A stretch of 64,000 nucleotides of DNA. It comes from Paenibacillus sp. J23TS9. Lineage in GTDB: Bacteria; Bacillota; Bacilli; Paenibacillales; Paenibacillaceae. Location: positions 1 through 64,000 of the forward strand of contig NZ_BOSG01000002.1 of NCBI RefSeq assembly GCF_018403225.1, given 5' to 3'. Positions within the stretch are counted from its first letter, which is position 1, and the number at the start of each line of letters is the position of its first letter. Below the pieces are notes generated by a model. The model saw only the letters and a program-made list of their open reading frames with translations, did no database searches and was not told the origin of the DNA. Position numbers and translations under genes: made by a program. Shown here in pieces: positions 7,722-16,752 of this stretch.

Positions 7722-9929
7722 TTATGCCACTTTTTTGGAGATCCGCAAGCAGCGGCGCATGTAAGCGATACATCTCCCCCGATCCATCGGACCTTCATCA
7801 TATGCTATCCTTTCCCAATCGGCGGCAAAATCGTACAACATCATGCGTAAATCTTCTTTTTCAACGGGGAGGGCATTTACATATTCTCTGACCGTAATGC
7901 CAGTTGGCATAGCACCAAATCGGCGGGCTAAAGCTGCCCAAACCGGACGGGCGCTCCGTAGAAGCTCATCTCTGCAGGGGAAATGCTGCCGTGTTCCATG
8001 AAGCCTGAACCAGATCGGCATGAACCGTAGCCACGGCATGAACTGAATGGTCATAAGCGCAAGCATACCTGCCAGAAACACTATGGCTGCTAATAAAAGT
8101 TTTTTGCTCCAAATGAAATCCATTGTGCTGAACAGTCCTTTTACAGCCAAGCCTGATATTCTCTTAAATACATCACTTCCAGCTGCGGACATTTGATGCA
8201 AAGCAGAGTCGGGCTGTGACAAGCTGCTGGAGAGCGTAAATCCAGGTGTAGGATCAAAAGGAACCCAGCCCGATTCCGGAAAATACACCTCAACCCAGGA
8301 ATGCGCATCACCTTCGCTGACCTGATAACGTCCAGGTTGACTCAAGTCCTGCTTGCCTGGAGCAAATCCCTTCACATATCGTGCAGGGATGCCCTCACTG
8401 CGAAGAAGTACCGTCATTGCGGTTGAAAAATGGTTGCAGTATCCTGCATGGGTCTCGAACAGAAAATCATCTACAAATTCCTGACCCTCGGGCGGCACTC
8501 TCGTTTCCAGCGTATAGCTTTCATGCTCCTTCAGATAACTTTTCACCGCTTCTACCTGCTCGTAGCGGTTTGCAGCATTCTTCGTAATCTCATCAGCCAG
8601 ATTTTCCACCCGCTGCGGGAGCTCACCCGGAAGCTGCAAATATCGTGCTAGGACAGACTGCGGATCTGCACCGGATTCACGGCTTAGGCGCTTCGCATCT
8701 GCGTCAGCGATATTCACCTTTACCGTGTACCCTTCCACCTGCGGCTGACCCCTGTCCAGCATCACCTTTACCGTTCCCGCCTCGCTATTTCGCTCAATTG
8801 CCGCGGGTAAGGCGGTCCCTGCCGATGCTAGCTGCAGGTCCAAAATTTCTGCAACCATGCCGCCGCCAAACAGCGGAAAGCTTTGCAGAAGCGGCTGTTC
8901 AAATGTAATTTGCTGTGTGACTGTCTTGAGTCCGGCTGCTGCATTTTCCGCTTGTCCTGTAATTACCCCGGGTGCATACCCCGTCTTCACATCTCCTTCA
9001 GGCTCTGACCATTTTCTGCCGTTATATTCGCTGAAGGTTTCCCCGCGCCAGTAAGTAGCAACCGGGGTTTCGGCCGTAAAATAGATCCGATTCCCCTGAT
9101 GGAGTGGAAGTCCCATATCCTCCTCTGCACCGGATAAATTATATCCCGTAACCGCCTCTGCTTCACCGCCGTTGTAACCTGTCCTAACCCAGTCCGCGAT
9201 ACGCTCTGCAGCTTGCTGCAAAGAGATACGGGCCGTAGGCTTCGGCTGCGTTAAGCTTCCCCCGGCCCAGCCCCCTGCAACCAGGAGGAGTACGGCTGCT
9301 GCGAGCGAGAACCCCCATATACTGTACATCGATTTGGGAATCGCATGGGATTTCCCGCTTTCTCTGAGCCGCGAGAGATGAACCATCCCCTGCAGCATAA
9401 GAATCAAAGCGCTGGTACGTATGATGTCACCATATACGGGAAGATTCAGCAGTGTTTCAAGACAGAACAAATACAGCAGCGTTGCTGCTGCGAAAAGCAG
9501 GACACTGCTCCGGAGCAGCGCCAGTGACTGAACCGAATAGACCAGCAGGGCCCAGCCGATCATGAGGACCAGTATACGCGATTCCTGACTCATCATGGAG
9601 AACTCTCCGGTGGAGACGAGCAGTCCCGCATCCCGCCAAATCAAGGAAAGAGAGGACAAGATTCCGAACTCTTCCCCACTCTGCCGTATGACATATGCCC
9701 ATACGCCCAATGTGAATATCCCATAGATCGGCAGCGATAAGATCCATCTGAGGCAAAACACGCCGAGCAGAAGCAGAAGTCCGGTAAATACATACATGGC
9801 TCCGAACCATTCCCTGCTGACAGACATTATATTAAGGGGCTTTAATGGTATCAGCCATTCCATGAATAACCCCATTAAAGGCAGAGAAATCCATATCCGG
9901 TACAGAAGCGGATCTTTTCCATTCTCCAT
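7722..9929 (-). CDS. Membrane transglutaminase-like protein (YebA/TgpA type)
   Basis: 735 residues. The N-terminal 200 residues hold about six membrane segments, then a region outside the membrane with a transglutaminase core: Cys498 in GYCNHFSTAM, His543 in GDAHSWVEVY and Asp559 in FDPTPGF form the expected triad. One more membrane segment (about 610-630) is followed by a DUF4129-like tail. It is encoded directly after a DUF58 protein and a MoxR ATPase, the fixed partners of this family, and corresponds to yebA of B. subtilis. Its substrate is not known; cell-surface protein handling is inference. Confidence 0.88.
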   Translation of the reverse strand: MENGKDPLLYRIWISLPLMGLFMEWLIPLKPLNIMSVSREWFGAMYVFTGLLLLLGVFCLRWILSLPIYGIFTLGVWAYVIRQSGEEFGILSSLSLIWRDAGLLVSTGEFSMMSQESRILVLMIGWALLVYSVQSLALLRSSVLLFAAATLLYLFCLETLLNLPVYGDIIRTSALILMLQGMVHLSRLRESGKSHAIPKSMYSIWGFSLAAAVLLLVAGGWAGGSLTQPKPTARISLQQAAERIADWVRTGYNGGEAEAVTGYNLSGAEEDMGLPLHQGNRIYFTAETPVATYWRGETFSEYNGRKWSEPEGDVKTGYAPGVITGQAENAAAGLKTVTQQITFEQPLLQSFPLFGGGMVAEILDLQLASAGTALPAAIERNSEAGTVKVMLDRGQPQVEGYTVKVNIADADAKRLSRESGADPQSVLARYLQLPGELPQRVENLADEITKNAANRYEQVEAVKSYLKEHESYTLETRVPPEGQEFVDDFLFETHAGYCNHFSTAMTVLLRSEGIPARYVKGFAPGKQDLSQPGRYQVSEGDAHSWVEVYFPESGWVPFDPTPGFTLSSSLSQPDSALHQMSAAGSDVFKRISGLAVKGLFSTMDFIWSKKLLLAAIVFLAGMLALMTIQFMPWLRFMPIWFRLHGTRQHFPCRDELLRSARPVWAALARRFGAMPTGITVREYVNALPVEKEDLRMMLYDFAADWERIAYDEGPMDRGRCIAYMRRCLRISKKVA

Positions 9930-11237
9930 CTAGATCGCCCCCTCCCCTTGAGGAGACGTATCTACCAAGCCGATTCTTACAGCCGACTCCTGATTGACAG
10001 CAAATACTCCTGCCCCCATCCGGGATAAATGAACCGCCAAGGCAAAAGAAGAACTGCTTCCCGCTTGTTTGACCCTTTTACCTCCATCCGGATTCCTGCG
10101 ATCCCCATATATTGCTGTGCAGTAGAAATCGACCTGCATGCCTTGAGACATCAATCTTCCGGCGGCATCGGCCACCTGCTTGTCCAACATACCGGTAACA
10201 ACGATCACACGTGTACCCGGTACCATCTTCTTCGAGCTTTCTTCCAGCAGTGACGAGAGCTGTGGTCCCTCGGCCAGCTTAATCGGAGACAATGATGCAA
10301 GCATGCGGGTATAAGCGTCGCGGTTGTTGGCCTCCACTCCACCCGCGGCCGTCAAACTGTTAGCCAGCATGTCCTGCACTCCACACACAAGACTGCCTCT
10401 TGCCCCTGCCCGCATCATTTCACCTAAAATTCCGGAGGCTGCCGATACGGCCTTTTCAAAAGATTGCTCCCCTTTCTCCTGCCGCGCCTCCTCTGTATCA
10501 CTATTTGAAATATATCCTTGAAGCGAGCGGTCCAGAATAACCAGACAAAACGGATCCCGTTCATCCTCCGGCATATACGTTTGGAGAGTACCGTGCTTTG
10601 CGGTGCTTTTCCAATGAATACGGTTCAGCGGATCAGAATGAATGTATTCCCTGACCTCAGGACCTTTGGTGCCATGCCTCTGTTCTGTCATCCTTACGGG
10701 CTGCTGTGAGGCTTTCGATACAGCGGTCGGCAACTCCAAAGCGTTTCCGATCGGCAGCGGCTTCGGAAGAACGAGCAGACGCCCTTCTGCTCTCTGCATC
10801 CGCCCCCCTTTAAACCAGCCGAACAGCCCGCCCCATTCCAGCAGGCAGGCATCGAAGGAATAGACTCCACGTGGCAGACTGCGGAGTTCACAGCTGTATG
10901 CCAAATTGCGCCGGAATCCCGGAAAAAGAATTTGCCGGCTGCTTCCCCCGGTATAATAGTCCTCTACGGCAAGCCATGGCACAGGTAGGAAAGAACGGAA
11001 CTCCACCTGTACCTGCATAACGGCAGTATCCCCCGCCGCTATGACGGACTCGGATAAATGACGTTTCACGATGATACGATGTGGTCCCAACCCCTGCATC
11101 AACACTCCGGAAGTGATAATGAGTCCCGCAAGCAGCAGCATATAGAGTGCGGATGCTCCCCCATGCCAGAGGTACAGAGCAGCCAGTAAGCCAAGCACGA
11201 CAACTCCACCAGTCCACTCAGCAATCCGCTTCTTCAT
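9930..11237 (-). CDS. DUF58 domain protein (YeaD-like)
   Basis: 435 residues. Two membrane helices at the N-terminus (about 10-45) are followed by a beta-rich segment and the DUF58 core, whose signature GPEVREYIHSDPLNRIHWKSTAK lies near residues 205-227, then a von-Willebrand-A-like fold (LVILDRSLQGY). The stop codon abuts the transglutaminase start and the start overlaps the MoxR stop by 4 nt, so the three are translationally coupled. DUF58 proteins are thought to be adaptors for MoxR chaperone ATPases; the molecular job is unknown. Confidence 0.88.
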   Translation of the reverse strand: MKKRIAEWTGGVVVLGLLAALYLWHGGASALYMLLLAGLIITSGVLMQGLGPHRIIVKRHLSESVIAAGDTAVMQVQVEFRSFLPVPWLAVEDYYTGGSSRQILFPGFRRNLAYSCELRSLPRGVYSFDACLLEWGGLFGWFKGGRMQRAEGRLLVLPKPLPIGNALELPTAVSKASQQPVRMTEQRHGTKGPEVREYIHSDPLNRIHWKSTAKHGTLQTYMPEDERDPFCLVILDRSLQGYISNSDTEEARQEKGEQSFEKAVSAASGILGEMMRAGARGSLVCGVQDMLANSLTAAGGVEANNRDAYTRMLASLSPIKLAEGPQLSSLLEESSKKMVPGTRVIVVTGMLDKQVADAAGRLMSQGMQVDFYCTAIYGDRRNPDGGKRVKQAGSSSSFALAVHLSRMGAGVFAVNQESAVRIGLVDTSPQGEGAI

Positions 11238-12223
11238 ATCCTCGCTCCTTTGCGGGGGGCCATCGGCATGGTCAGGCGTGACAGCAGCTCAAGCACGATA
11301 TCCTCGCTTTGCATGCCGCCTAGCAATGCCTCATGGCTGAGCAGCAGTCTGTGCGCCAGGACCGGAACCGCCGTATGTTTAATATCATCGGGAATGACAT
11401 AGCTCCGCCCCGACATATAGGCGGCTGCCTGCGAGGCTTGCATCCAGGCCAGCGTTCCACGCGGGCTCATTCCAAGCTGCAGCTTGGAATGGCGTCTCGA
11501 AGCGTCTGCAGTCTGCACGAGCATTAGCTTGATGGAATCATCCACGAAGATTCCCTTCACCTCACGTTGCATTTTTTCCATTTCCTCTGCCAGCATAACC
11601 GGCTTGATCCGTTCAAGTGGATGTACACCCTGCATCCGCGAGAGGAGCTCCATCTCCTGATCCGGCTCGGGATATCCGAGCTGAATTCGCATAAGGAATC
11701 GATCCAGCTGCGCTTCGGGAAGCCGGTAGGTTCCCTCAAATTGCAGCGGGTTCTGGGTTGCCAGGAGCAGGAACGGGCGTGGAAGCGGATAGGTGCTGCC
11801 ATCCACGGTAATTCTGCGTTCCTCCATCGCCTCCAGCAGCGCCGACTGTGTCCGCGGCGAAGCACGGTTCAGCTCATCAGCCAGCACTAGATTCGACATC
11901 ATGGGACCCGGGCGGAATTCGAAGGTGCCGCTGTGCTGGCGGTACACCGAGGTTCCGGTCACATCCGCCGGCATCAAATCATAGGTGAATTGAATACGGC
12001 CGAAGCTAGCTCCAAGGCAGGCAGCAAGCGTACGGACAAGCATGGTTTTGCCCACACCTGGCATATCTTCAAGCAGAATATGTCCGCCGCACAGCATGGA
12101 CATGAGCGCGAGCCGGATCTGTGCTTCTTTGCCGACCATAACAGTTCCTACACGGGCGATCACCCGCTCCAGCAGTTCAGGAGCAAAGTCCTGATGTTGT
12201 ATAGAAGGAGTAGACAATTTCAT
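11234..12223 (-). CDS. MoxR family AAA+ ATPase (YeaC-like)
   Basis: 329 residues. Walker A GVGKT at 56-60, Walker B LVLADE at 112-117 followed by NRASPRTQSALLEAMEE, sensor region ATQNP, and the C-terminal lid DDIKHTAVPVLAHRLL. MoxR proteins act as chaperone-like ATPases for partner proteins with VWA/DUF58 folds; the DUF58 and transglutaminase genes follow directly. The ATG at 12223 lies only 2 nt after GGAGG; a TTG two codons later (12217) has ideal 8-nt spacing and may be the real start. Confidence 0.92.
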   Translation of the reverse strand: MKLSTPSIQHQDFAPELLERVIARVGTVMVGKEAQIRLALMSMLCGGHILLEDMPGVGKTMLVRTLAACLGASFGRIQFTYDLMPADVTGTSVYRQHSGTFEFRPGPMMSNLVLADELNRASPRTQSALLEAMEERRITVDGSTYPLPRPFLLLATQNPLQFEGTYRLPEAQLDRFLMRIQLGYPEPDQEMELLSRMQGVHPLERIKPVMLAEEMEKMQREVKGIFVDDSIKLMLVQTADASRRHSKLQLGMSPRGTLAWMQASQAAAYMSGRSYVIPDDIKHTAVPVLAHRLLLSHEALLGGMQSEDIVLELLSRLTMPMAPRKGARI

Positions 12224-12336
12224 AACCTCCGATTCATTTTGGAGTTTAGTTCCTCAAAGGAATCTATGAAATTAAGTCTCTCCATAATTGGAAGGAAGTA
12301 GACATCTTATATTTCGGATTTCAATAGATTATGAGA

Positions 12337-13620
12337 TTAGAATACCTTGATCCGTCGTTCCTCACCGTTCTCTGAAGCAGCAATATGTTGATACCCCGCA
12401 TTATCAAAGAGATCACGGACCGGGACCCACACCGAATCATTCATATTTTTTACCGCCGTAGAATGCCCTGTCTGCTTCTTACCCAATACCATTACAGACA
12501 GTAGTCCGGATTTCGTATCGATCTGCAGCGTGGTATCTGTATCCGCCAAAAGGGTTATATCCACGGTCTGCGTTTTGGCATTCCAGGCGGCCGTTCCACC
12601 GAGTCTTTCTGCTACTGCGCGTACAGGTACCAAGTAATGCCCGTTCTCGTACAAGTATTCCCCTGGCTGCAGCGTCGTCTCCTGCGGCCCCACTTCGAGC
12701 CGGAGAGGTTTATCATTCTCAAACAAAGCGGCATTGCCGGCCACATGCGACTGAACCCATTCCCCGCTTGGCGCGCTCCGCTTCAGCTGTCTTGCCTTGT
12801 CATTCACCTTGAACTGCACAGGCTCTTCCTCCGGAGAAAGAATTCCAAACTGATAGCCCTTTGCCTTATACCAGGATATGATCTTCGGCAGTGCCTTCAC
12901 GCTCTCGCCATGACCGCTTCCGTCATGCATCAGCAGCACAACCTTATCCGATTTTACCGGTGTTTCCGCACCTTTTATAATTTCAGAAGCAGGCACTCCC
13001 CGGCGCTTGGAATCACCGCTGTCCACATTCCAATCGGTAACGATGTATCCTCCTTGCTTTAATAGACTAAAATAAGTATCATCGAAGTGCCCGGCTGTCC
13101 CCCCTGGTGCTCTGACCAATTGCGGACGAACACCGGTAATCCGGCTTATCTCTTCTTCCGTTTTCTTAATCTGATCCCAGAAGACAGGAAATCCGCGATA
13201 AAGTTCGGTATAATTATGATCGTACGTATGATTGCCAATGGCATGTCCTTCTTCAAAAATGCGCTGCAGCAGCTCAGGGTAACGCTTGACCTGCTCACCA
13301 AGCACGAAGAAGGTCGCATGTATATTATTTTTTTTCAAAATATCAAGTACCTCGCCGGTTAATGCACTCGGTCCATCGTCAAACGTAAGGTAGACCGTTT
13401 TGCCGCTTGCAGCTGATACAGGTTTGATTGTGGGAGATGATGATGAATACAGCAGTTCAACCTGCTGCTGACTCGCCGACAGTTCCGGAGCTTTCGCATC
13501 TGCCGGTTGTGGAGGCCAAGGAAACGAGCCTTCTCCGAAAAATGAAAAGAGCATAAACAACAGCACTGAAAGTCCACAGCAAGCCGCTCTTTTTTTGCTA
13601 TCAAATAACCTTTTAAACAT
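12337..13620 (-). CDS. Secreted polysaccharide deacetylase with C-terminal stalk domain
   Basis: 427 residues from the ATG at 13620, chosen because GGAGG lies 8 nt upstream and a signal-anchor (residues 12-28) follows; a longer frame to 13731 lacks both. NodB domain (about 70-270): TFDDGP with Asp81/Asp82, metal motif HTYDH (His131, His135), RAPGG, and a late LLMHDG. Such enzymes deacetylate peptidoglycan or chitin-type sugars. Residues about 330-427 form two copper-amine-oxidase-N-like stalk repeats (LVPVRAVAERLGG, WVPVRDLFDNAG), probably a wall-binding module. It is monocistronic and divergent from the DedA gene. Confidence 0.92.
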   Translation of the reverse strand: MFKRLFDSKKRAACCGLSVLLFMLFSFFGEGSFPWPPQPADAKAPELSASQQQVELLYSSSSPTIKPVSAASGKTVYLTFDDGPSALTGEVLDILKKNNIHATFFVLGEQVKRYPELLQRIFEEGHAIGNHTYDHNYTELYRGFPVFWDQIKKTEEEISRITGVRPQLVRAPGGTAGHFDDTYFSLLKQGGYIVTDWNVDSGDSKRRGVPASEIIKGAETPVKSDKVVLLMHDGSGHGESVKALPKIISWYKAKGYQFGILSPEEEPVQFKVNDKARQLKRSAPSGEWVQSHVAGNAALFENDKPLRLEVGPQETTLQPGEYLYENGHYLVPVRAVAERLGGTAAWNAKTQTVDITLLADTDTTLQIDTKSGLLSVMVLGKKQTGHSTAVKNMNDSVWVPVRDLFDNAGYQHIAASENGEERRIKVF

Positions 13621-13748
13621 GACGAATACCTCCACTATTTCTATGAATTCTGCTTTCTGGTAGATTATATGGTGGAAGGCTTGAAAATAGACTTTGAGTC
13701 TGTACTTTTTAATGCAAAGAGGCAAGCACAACTTGGATCTGGTTTGGA

Positions 13749-14414
13749 GTGAGTCCGTTGGAACTACTGAAGTGGATACAGCTATTGTTTGGCGATTACG
13801 GCTATGTCGTATTATTTTTTGGACTGGTACTGGAGTTCATCGCGCTCCCCTTTCCCGGGGAAACTACGATGGCGTATGCGGGTTATCTCTCCTATGCGGG
13901 AAAATTGCATTTTGGCTGGCTGCTCATACTCGCATTCCTTGGCACAACCATCGGCATTACGATAACGTATTTTATTGGCCTAAAGGCAGGGCTGCCTTTC
14001 ATTCAACGTTATGGAAAATGGGTGCTGCTGTCTGAGCACAAGCTTGAACGCGCGCAAAAGTGGTTCAACAAATACGGTCAAAGCTTGGTTTTCCTTGGTT
14101 ATTTCATTCCAGGCGTACGTCATTTCACCGGATATTTTGCCGGGATGATCAACCTTTCCTTTCGCAAGTTCGCCTTGTACGCATATAGTGGGGCGCTTCT
14201 GTGGGTCGTTCTGTTCTTAAGCATCGGCAAGCTGTTCGGGCCACAGTGGAATCTGGTTTTTCATACCGTGGAGAAATACTCGATATGGGTGGTTGGCGCC
14301 ATTATCCTGCTCGCTCTGATCTTACTGATCTACCGATACAGAAATTCTTTGCTGTTCTCCAAGATCATGCGCAAGCTAAAGGCCAAGCCGGTATCCAAAA
14401 CACGCCAAAATTAA
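13749..14414 (+). CDS. DedA family membrane protein
   Basis: About 220 residues with the VTT/DedA fold: four to five membrane segments, the FPGETTMAYAGYL motif near residue 36 and the G-x-F-x-PGVRHFTGYFAG motif around residue 120, which holds the conserved Arg of DedA transporters. Members such as DedA/UptA recycle undecaprenyl phosphate or other lipids across the membrane; which lipid here is unknown. The first codon is GTG at 13749, but GGAG at 13746-13749 is spaced 8 nt from a TTG at 13758, so the protein may start three codons later. Confidence 0.88.
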   Translation: MSPLELLKWIQLLFGDYGYVVLFFGLVLEFIALPFPGETTMAYAGYLSYAGKLHFGWLLILAFLGTTIGITITYFIGLKAGLPFIQRYGKWVLLSEHKLERAQKWFNKYGQSLVFLGYFIPGVRHFTGYFAGMINLSFRKFALYAYSGALLWVVLFLSIGKLFGPQWNLVFHTVEKYSIWVVGAIILLALILLIYRYRNSLLFSKIMRKLKAKPVSKTRQN

Positions 14415-14431
14415 ATGTTATAAAAATAGAG

Positions 14432-14466
14432 AAAAGACGCACCCGCTGTTCGCAGGTGCGTCTTTT
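14432..14466. terminator. Bidirectional terminator
   Basis: AAAAGACGCACC and GGTGCGTCTTTT form a perfect 12-bp hairpin with A and T runs on both sides, serving the DedA gene on the plus strand and the MFS gene on the minus strand. Confidence 0.85.
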
Positions 14467-14500
14467 TAGGTGTAAACATATATAAAAGGATATCTTTTCA

Positions 14501-16012
14501 TTAACCTTCGGCGTTTACGGCTCCGCCCACTTTTTGCATTTCAGTCTTCAGGTTTTCCTCTTCCGGCTTCGTCTTCTTGATAAAGAAGGCCAGAATCAAC
14601 GCAGCAACACTCAACCATGTAGCAATATTAAATGCATCGTTAATGCCGTGAACCATGGATTGTGCAGTCAACGCACCCATTTGCGCCTGATCGGTCGCTT
14701 TGGCAGCGCCGGCTTTAATACCCTCGGTTACATAATGCTTCGTTTGAGAGGTCATTACGGTTACCAGAATCGCTGTACCAATGGAACCGGAGATCGTACG
14801 CAGCGTATTGGACATTGCTGTACCATGCGCATTCATACTTCGCGGCAGCTGATTCAGACCGGCGGTCTGGATTGGCATCATCATGAGTGACATACCAAAC
14901 ATGCGGACCGTATAAATGATCATCATATGCGAATACGACGTATCTACGGTCAACTGACTGAATTCATAGGTCATTGCGACCGTGATCAAAAGACCGATGA
15001 CAGATAGCCATCTGGCACCGATTTTATCGAATATAGCTCCCGTGATCGGGGACATAATCCCCATCAGAATAGCACCCGGAAGCATCATCAAGCCGGACTC
15101 CATCGGTGTAAACATACGAATGTTCTGCAGGAACAGCGGCATTAAAATCATACCTGCGTACATGGCCATCGTTACAATCACGTTAATGATCGTCGTCAGC
15201 GTAAACATATTATATTTAAAAATTCGGAATTCAAGCATAGGAGCCTTGGACAACAGCTGTTTCCATACGAAAGCTATTAGAGCCACTGTACCGATAACGA
15301 GCGTCCAAATGACCCGCGGGCTGTTCCAGCCGTCGGTACCTGCGTCACTGAATCCATACAGAAGTCCACCAAAACCGATCGTAGACAGGATGACAGAGAT
15401 CGCATCGAATCTCGGCTTAGTTACCTTGGTTACGTTTTTCAAGAAGAAAATACCGATTAAGGTTGCAATGACGGCAAAAGGCAAAATGATATAGAACAGG
15501 ATACGCCAAGAATGATGTTCAACAACATAACCGGACAATGTAGGCCCAATCGCTGGTGCCAAAATCATGGCAATCCCCATCATGCCCATAGCCGATCCGC
15601 GTTTCTCAATCGGGAAGATGTTCAGGAATACAACCGTCATCAGCGGCATCAGAATACCTGCACCACCGGCTTGAATCAAACGGCCAATCATTAGTATGGC
15701 AAAGGACGGCGATAAGGCGCATATCAACGTTCCTATCGAGAACAACGACATAGCCGAAATAAATAACTGCCTTGTTGTAAACCTTGCAATCAAAAATGCG
15801 GTGACAGGAATCAAAACACCATTGACCAACATATAGCCTGTGGTAAGCCATTGTCCCGTGTTAGCTTGAATTCCAAGATCATCCATAATCTTAGGCAGGG
15901 CAACATTCATAAGCGTCTGATTCAGAAACGCTACAAAAGCGCCGATGAGCAATGCGGCGATAATCGGCCCTTTCTTAATATGCTCTATAGACTGAGCTTG
16001 GCTGCTATTCAT
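14501..16012 (-). CDS. MFS drug exporter, DHA2 (EmrB/QacA) family
   Basis: 503 residues with about 14 membrane segments, as in the DHA2 proton-drug antiporters. Seen: LNQTLMNVALPKIMDDL in segment 1, QWLTTGYMLVNGVLIP in segment 2, and the motif-C-like GIAMILAPAIGPTLSGYVV. The start overlaps the stop of the upstream marR gene by 4 nt, so the two form a regulated operon, with an operator-like palindrome in the shared promoter. Substrates cannot be told from sequence. Confidence 0.92.
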   Translation of the reverse strand: MNSSQAQSIEHIKKGPIIAALLIGAFVAFLNQTLMNVALPKIMDDLGIQANTGQWLTTGYMLVNGVLIPVTAFLIARFTTRQLFISAMSLFSIGTLICALSPSFAILMIGRLIQAGGAGILMPLMTVVFLNIFPIEKRGSAMGMMGIAMILAPAIGPTLSGYVVEHHSWRILFYIILPFAVIATLIGIFFLKNVTKVTKPRFDAISVILSTIGFGGLLYGFSDAGTDGWNSPRVIWTLVIGTVALIAFVWKQLLSKAPMLEFRIFKYNMFTLTTIINVIVTMAMYAGMILMPLFLQNIRMFTPMESGLMMLPGAILMGIMSPITGAIFDKIGARWLSVIGLLITVAMTYEFSQLTVDTSYSHMMIIYTVRMFGMSLMMMPIQTAGLNQLPRSMNAHGTAMSNTLRTISGSIGTAILVTVMTSQTKHYVTEGIKAGAAKATDQAQMGALTAQSMVHGINDAFNIATWLSVAALILAFFIKKTKPEEENLKTEMQKVGGAVNAEG

Positions 16013-16494
16013 AATGTACTTCTCTCTCTCCCTTTATGTGATAATATGTCGATAATCTGTTGATGTGTGTCGAGCAAATGACGTCGGTCCTCTTCTCGGA
16101 TAAGTAAGAGCGGATCCAGATAGTCACTGCATGTTTCTTCTGTGCGCTTTCGCAATTCATCCCCTTCCTCTGTGTTCCTCAGCGTGATGGATCTTCGGTC
16201 TGTCTCGGAGCGTTTGCGTTCAACCATCCCCGCCTTAACAAGCCGATCCACGACACCGCTGGTCGTGCTGTTTCCTATAAGAATGAAATCTGCCAGCTCT
16301 GTGAGTCCGATATCCGGATGATCACGGAGTGTTCGCAGCACTAGATATTGAATCCAGGTGGTTCCAAGCGTCCCCGCATCCTTCCAAAACAATTGGTAAA
16401 AGCTCAGATGCACTTGGCGAAAAGAGTACAACAACTCTAGAATGTGATCCTGCGAATCCAAAACCAACTCACCCTGTTTCTTAATCAATTCCAT
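16009..16494 (-). CDS. MarR family regulator of the DHA2 exporter
   Basis: 161 residues. Winged helix about 55-125 with TELADFILIGNSTTSGVVDRL as recognition region and the DRRSITLRNTEEG wing. First gene of an operon with the MFS exporter, so most likely a local repressor released by the exporter's substrate. The upstream promoter has TTGACA and an inverted repeat inside the spacer, consistent with autoregulation. Confidence 0.9.
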   Translation of the reverse strand: MELIKKQGELVLDSQDHILELLYSFRQVHLSFYQLFWKDAGTLGTTWIQYLVLRTLRDHPDIGLTELADFILIGNSTTSGVVDRLVKAGMVERKRSETDRRSITLRNTEEGDELRKRTEETCSDYLDPLLLIREEDRRHLLDTHQQIIDILSHKGRERSTL

Positions 16495-16518
16495 GTCCTA
16501 ATATTTCGCATACGAATT

Positions 16519-16547
16519 AGTTTAATGCCAACATGTTTTCATGTCAA
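16519..16547 (-). promoter_or_regulatory. marR-MFS promoter with operator-like inverted repeat
   Basis: On the minus strand there is TTGACA (16542-16547), a 17-bp spacer and TAAACT (16519-16524). The palindrome ACATG-TTTT-CATGT (16531-16544) lies in the spacer and overlaps the -35 box, where a bound repressor would block polymerase. Confidence 0.55.
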
Positions 16548-16665
16548 TATAAATATAAGAATAAATTTACATATGTTTTTGCATAGTTATTTCATAAATC
16601 CATGTAAGGGTTTTAACACATTTCATTTTTCTTACATCAGATTAACGTTATACGCCACATTGCAA

Positions 16666-16722
16666 ACAAAGAAAGCCGGCGCCCTTCTCCGCATTCATTT
16701 GCGAAGAAAGACGCGCCGGCTT
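16666..16722 (-). terminator. Terminator after YhgE/Pip-like gene
   Basis: On the minus strand GCCGGCGC pairs with GCGCCGGC across a 30-nt loop that contains a smaller TTCTTCGC/GCGGAGAA helix, followed by TTTCTTTG. Confidence 0.6.
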
Positions 16723-16752
16723 CCCATCTAACCTATTTCTATGAAAGCTTAA

